DNA from: M3007 sp037130425
GTDB taxonomy: Bacteria > Bacteroidota > Bacteroidia > Chitinophagales > Saprospiraceae
Assembly (NCBI GenBank): GCA_037130425.1
Contig: JBAXTB010000239.1
Coordinates: 1 to 9,095, forward strand
Direction of reading: 5' to 3'
Length of the DNA: 9,095 nt
The translations under genes were made by a program, and so were the position numbers. Positions 6,745 through 9,095 of this stretch are shown here, piece by piece. Within the stretch, counting starts at the first letter, position 1. The number at the start of each line of letters is the position of its first letter. Below the pieces are notes generated by a model. It searched no databases. It was not told the DNA's origin and saw only the letters and a program-made list of their open reading frames with translations.

Positions 6745-8328
6745 TTAATGCGCTTCCGACATCGCTTCTTTAGCGGCCTGTGTTGGAGGCGCTGGCTTTT
6801 TATTAATCTTAATAAAGAAAATCAGCGGAAACACAACAATAAAGAAAACGGAAATCAGCCGGAACGTATCGAGGTATGTGAGCAAATACGCCTGGCGCTC
6901 TACCGCATAATTAATTTGCGCATAAGCCATTGACGTTGCCTGTTCAATCGCCGCGCCTGTTTTTGCCACAATGTTTTGGGCGATGCCGCTGACCCGCGAA
7001 TCAAACGCCGGATTCCCCACATTGGTATTTACCACCAAATCCATTTTGTGCTGGGCAAACTGGCGCGCGATGTAGTTATTGGCCATGGCAATCCCGAAGG
7101 CGCCACCTAATTGTCGAATCATGTTGTTGAGCGCAATCCCGGACGGATAATCCTTGGGTTGCAAGCCTGCCACCGCCTGATTGATCAGCGGCAACTGCAC
7201 CATACTGATTCCGACTGCCCGCAGCGCGAGGGGAATGAAAAAGTCCCATTTACCTGCCTGCGCATTTACGCCCGCAGCCATCCAACCAAAAATAATGAAT
7301 ATGATGAACCCGGCTACAACAAATGGCACCGGCGAAACGCCCATCGACATGCGTTTCCCGATAATCGGCATCATAATCACGCCGATGGCCGTGGCCGGTA
7401 ACAAGGACAAACCGGTTTCAAGCGGCGTCCAACCCAGAACCCGTTGCGCCAAAACCGGATACACAAATACAGAGGTGAATAGCCCAAGACCAACCACAAA
7501 GGTGAAAACAGTGGTTAAGGCCAGGGTTCGATTGCCCATTACTTTTAGGTTGACCACCGGTTGTTCCACCGTGAGTTCCCTCCAAATAAATCCGATCACG
7601 CCGATTAACGCACAAGCAGAAAGCATCGAAATGGTGCTCGAACTAAACCAATCTTCCGATTCGCCGCGCTCCAGCACATACTGCAAAGAACCAACCCCGA
7701 CGGCAAGCAGCATGATGCCCAAATAATCGATTTTGATCGACTTTTTATTTTCCCCTTCTCCTGGTTTGCGGTCAACAAACAATACCGTCAGAATAGTAGC
7801 GACGATACCGATTGGTATATTGACGGTAAAAATAAGCGGCCAAGAAGAGTTGTTCAGGATATAGCCACCGATGGTTGGCCCAAGTGTTGGCCCAAGGATG
7901 ATGCCCATACCAAATAAGCCGCTGGCCATTGGCCTGTCTTTAGGTTCAAAGGCATCGAACAAGATACTCTGAGAAGTGCTGAGCAAGGCGCCACCGCCAA
8001 TACCCTGGATGAAACGCCAGAATACTAATTCCCATAAACCCGTAGAGGTGCCGCAAAGCCAGGATGCCACGGTAAACAAGACCATGGAGGCGACGTAATA
8101 ATTTTTGCGCCCAAAATAAGCCGCCAAAAAACCAGTCATAGGAATAATGACCACATTGGCAATCGCATAGGAGGTAATCACCCAGGCGATGTCTTCAATG
8201 GTTACGCCCAGGCTGCCCGACATTTGCGAAAGCGCCACATTCACGATGGAGGTATCCACCAATTCCATAATGGCTGCCGAGACAGTAGTCACTACAATGA
8301 TAAATCTGGCTAAACGCGATATCGCCAT
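6745..8328 (-). CDS. emrB: DHA2-family multidrug MFS exporter, EmrB/QacA type
   Basis: 527 aa, starting at ATG (complement of 8326-8328) and ending at TAA (complement of 6745-6747). This is an inner-membrane proton-driven drug exporter with about 14 TM helices. Family motifs are in order: LVDTSIVNVAL at residues 23-33 (motif D1), GFLAAYFGRKNYY at 66-78 (motif A), FWRFIQGIGGGALLSTS at 103-119 (motif B), and the glycine/proline-rich antiporter motif C at about 137-157 including GPTLGPTIGG. WPLIFTVNIPIG at 163-174 is also typical of DHA2 proteins. A periplasmic loop at about 430-480 and a short charged tail (KKPAPPTQAAKEAMSEAH) complete it; length is normal. The gene lies 83 nt downstream of an EmrA-type fusion protein on the same strand, which supports the EmrAB pump assignment. 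The substrate range cannot be told. The symbol is by family, not proven orthology. Confidence 0.92.
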   Translation of the reverse strand: MAISRLARFIIVVTTVSAAIMELVDTSIVNVALSQMSGSLGVTIEDIAWVITSYAIANVVIIPMTGFLAAYFGRKNYYVASMVLFTVASWLCGTSTGLWELVFWRFIQGIGGGALLSTSQSILFDAFEPKDRPMASGLFGMGIILGPTLGPTIGGYILNNSSWPLIFTVNIPIGIVATILTVLFVDRKPGEGENKKSIKIDYLGIMLLAVGVGSLQYVLERGESEDWFSSSTISMLSACALIGVIGFIWRELTVEQPVVNLKVMGNRTLALTTVFTFVVGLGLFTSVFVYPVLAQRVLGWTPLETGLSLLPATAIGVIMMPIIGKRMSMGVSPVPFVVAGFIIFIIFGWMAAGVNAQAGKWDFFIPLALRAVGISMVQLPLINQAVAGLQPKDYPSGIALNNMIRQLGGAFGIAMANNYIARQFAQHKMDLVVNTNVGNPAFDSRVSGIAQNIVAKTGAAIEQATSMAYAQINYAVERQAYLLTYLDTFRLISVFFIVVFPLIFFIKINKKPAPPTQAAKEAMSEAH

Positions 8329-8340
8329 ATTGCTTGATAT

Positions 8341-8352
8341 ACAATTAATTGT
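8341..8352. other. 12-nt perfect palindrome between emrA-like and emrB-like genes
   Basis: ACAATTAATTGT is a perfect 12-nt dyad 12 nt upstream of the emrB-like ATG (minus strand). AT-rich palindromes of this kind can be operators for TetR or MarR proteins, but no regulator gene is in view, and a site within the operon would be an odd place for a main operator. It may be chance or affect translation of the second gene. Confidence 0.25.
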
Positions 8353-8411
8353 GAAATAACTAAGCGGTGCCTGAATGGCGGTTAAAGCCAGTCATATTAA
8401 AAAGTGGGGAA

Positions 8412-9095
8412 CTACTCGTTCGGCACAATCACCTCCGCGCTCATGCCCGCGCGCAAGGGATGCTCCGGATCGGGTTGTTCCGTAATGGCAACCCGCACCG
8501 GAATGCGCTGAACCACCTTAACAAAGTTCCCGCTGGCATTGTCGGGCGGCAACAGACTGAATTTGGAACCGGTGGCCGGTGCAATGCTTTCTACCACCGC
8601 TTTGAACGTCATGCCTTTATAGGCATCTACTTTAACGGTAACCGGCTGACCGGCTTTCATGTGCGCCACCTGTGTTTCCTTAAAATTAGCGGTTACCCAA
8701 ACACCGGCGTCATTAACCAAGTTACACAAGGGGCTGCCGATGTTTACCAGCTGGCCTTCCTGCACTGCTTTCTTGGCAATAATTCCGTTCGTTGGCGCTA
8801 CAATTACCGTGTAAGACAAATTAAGTTGCGCGTTTTCCAAATCCACTTTGCGTTGTGCTATAAGAGTTTGTGCAAGCGCCACATTTTTAGTGGCTACTAC
8901 GGCCTGCGTAGCGGTTGCGATTCGTTGGCGTTGGCCTGCTGCGGTTTGGCGTTTGCTTACTTCCACCTGACGACGCGCAGTTTCAACCTGCGCCTGTGCG
9001 GCTTGAAGCGCGGCTTCGCTGTTTTCTTTGTTTGCTTTGGCCGCATCGAATTGCTGTTGGGTAACAGCGCCCTGGCCTACCAGCGTTTCATAACG
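8412..9095 (-). CDS. emrA: EmrA/HlyD-family membrane fusion protein, C-terminal part (N-terminus beyond window)
   Basis: The minus-strand frame is open from the right edge (9095) to TAG (complement of 8412-8414), giving the last 227 residues. This periplasmic adaptor would link the MFS exporter to an outer-membrane TolC-like channel. The visible part begins in the coiled-coil hairpin (RYETLVGQGAVTQQQFDAA, residues 1-19, then Ala/Gln-rich heptads to about 90). The lipoyl-like half follows (LSYTVIVAPTNGIIAKK at 93-109, GQLVNIGSPL at 114-123). The beta-barrel runs VWVTANFKETQVAHMKAGQP at 132-151, and the closing EmrA-type motif is LLPPDNASGNFVKVVQRIPV at 181-200. That last motif favours EmrA over general HlyD. 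A GTG at 8966 is only an internal valine, since the coiled coil continues upstream of it. The missing part should hold the N-terminal TM anchor and first lipoyl half. It is upstream of and co-directional with the emrB-like gene. Confidence 0.9.
   Translation of the reverse strand, partial: RYETLVGQGAVTQQQFDAAKANKENSEAALQAAQAQVETARRQVEVSKRQTAAGQRQRIATATQAVVATKNVALAQTLIAQRKVDLENAQLNLSYTVIVAPTNGIIAKKAVQEGQLVNIGSPLCNLVNDAGVWVTANFKETQVAHMKAGQPVTVKVDAYKGMTFKAVVESIAPATGSKFSLLPPDNASGNFVKVVQRIPVRVAITEQPDPEHPLRAGMSAEVIVPNE

Noticed and set aside
7181..7726. 181-residue plus-strand open frame
   Set aside because: It is antisense to the MFS exporter gene, with a Pro/Thr/Ser-rich composition typical of a shadow frame.
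8412..8966. Complete 184-residue fusion protein starting at GTG 8966
   Set aside because: The frame stays open to the window edge and the upstream residues are typical HlyD/EmrA coiled coil, so the gene is truncated by the window, not short.

Overview
The window looks like chromosomal DNA from a Bacteroidota bacterium. Three things point there: a gene tail at the left edge encoding a gliding-motility-type (type IX secretion, type B) C-terminal sorting domain, TAnnTTTG-like promoter elements, and starts without Shine-Dalgarno sequences. The short GyrB-like subunit of the Bacteroidota topoisomerase IV type agrees. A Saprospiraceae-like source is possible, but that is a guess.

Layout. 1-297 (+) is the 3' end of a secreted or cell-surface protein gene. 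After a 323-nt spacer with no clear gene, 621-1655 (+) encodes a membrane fatty acid desaturase with three histidine boxes. A hairpin and a good -7 promoter element lie between it and 1800-3365 (+), a sodium:solute symporter. A small TfoX-N-like protein gene (3404-3724, +) follows closely and is probably co-transcribed. After an AT-rich spacer comes 3962-5860 (+), DNA topoisomerase IV subunit B (parE), complete and with all key motifs.

5861-6744 is about 880 nt without a credible gene. It lies between the convergent parE and multidrug efflux genes and is packed with inverted repeats of three unrelated kinds. The first is a 133-nt interrupted hairpin with a perfect 25-bp core. The second is a composite block with two identical 52-nt units inside an outer inverted repeat, which allows alternative pairings. 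The third is a group of four short CCC/GGG hairpins in both orientations. A strong bidirectional terminator closes the region.

On the minus strand, 6745-8328 (EmrB/QacA-type 14-TM MFS exporter) and 8412-9095 (EmrA/HlyD-type membrane fusion protein, cut by the window edge) form an operon transcribed right to left. Together they would make the inner-membrane and periplasmic parts of a tripartite drug efflux pump; the outer-membrane channel and any regulator would lie beyond the right edge.

The protein-coding genes are ordinary housekeeping or transport genes. I found no convincing new multi-gene system. The most interesting content is the repeat-rich spacer at 5991-6597, followed by the absence of a parC partner directly downstream of parE.
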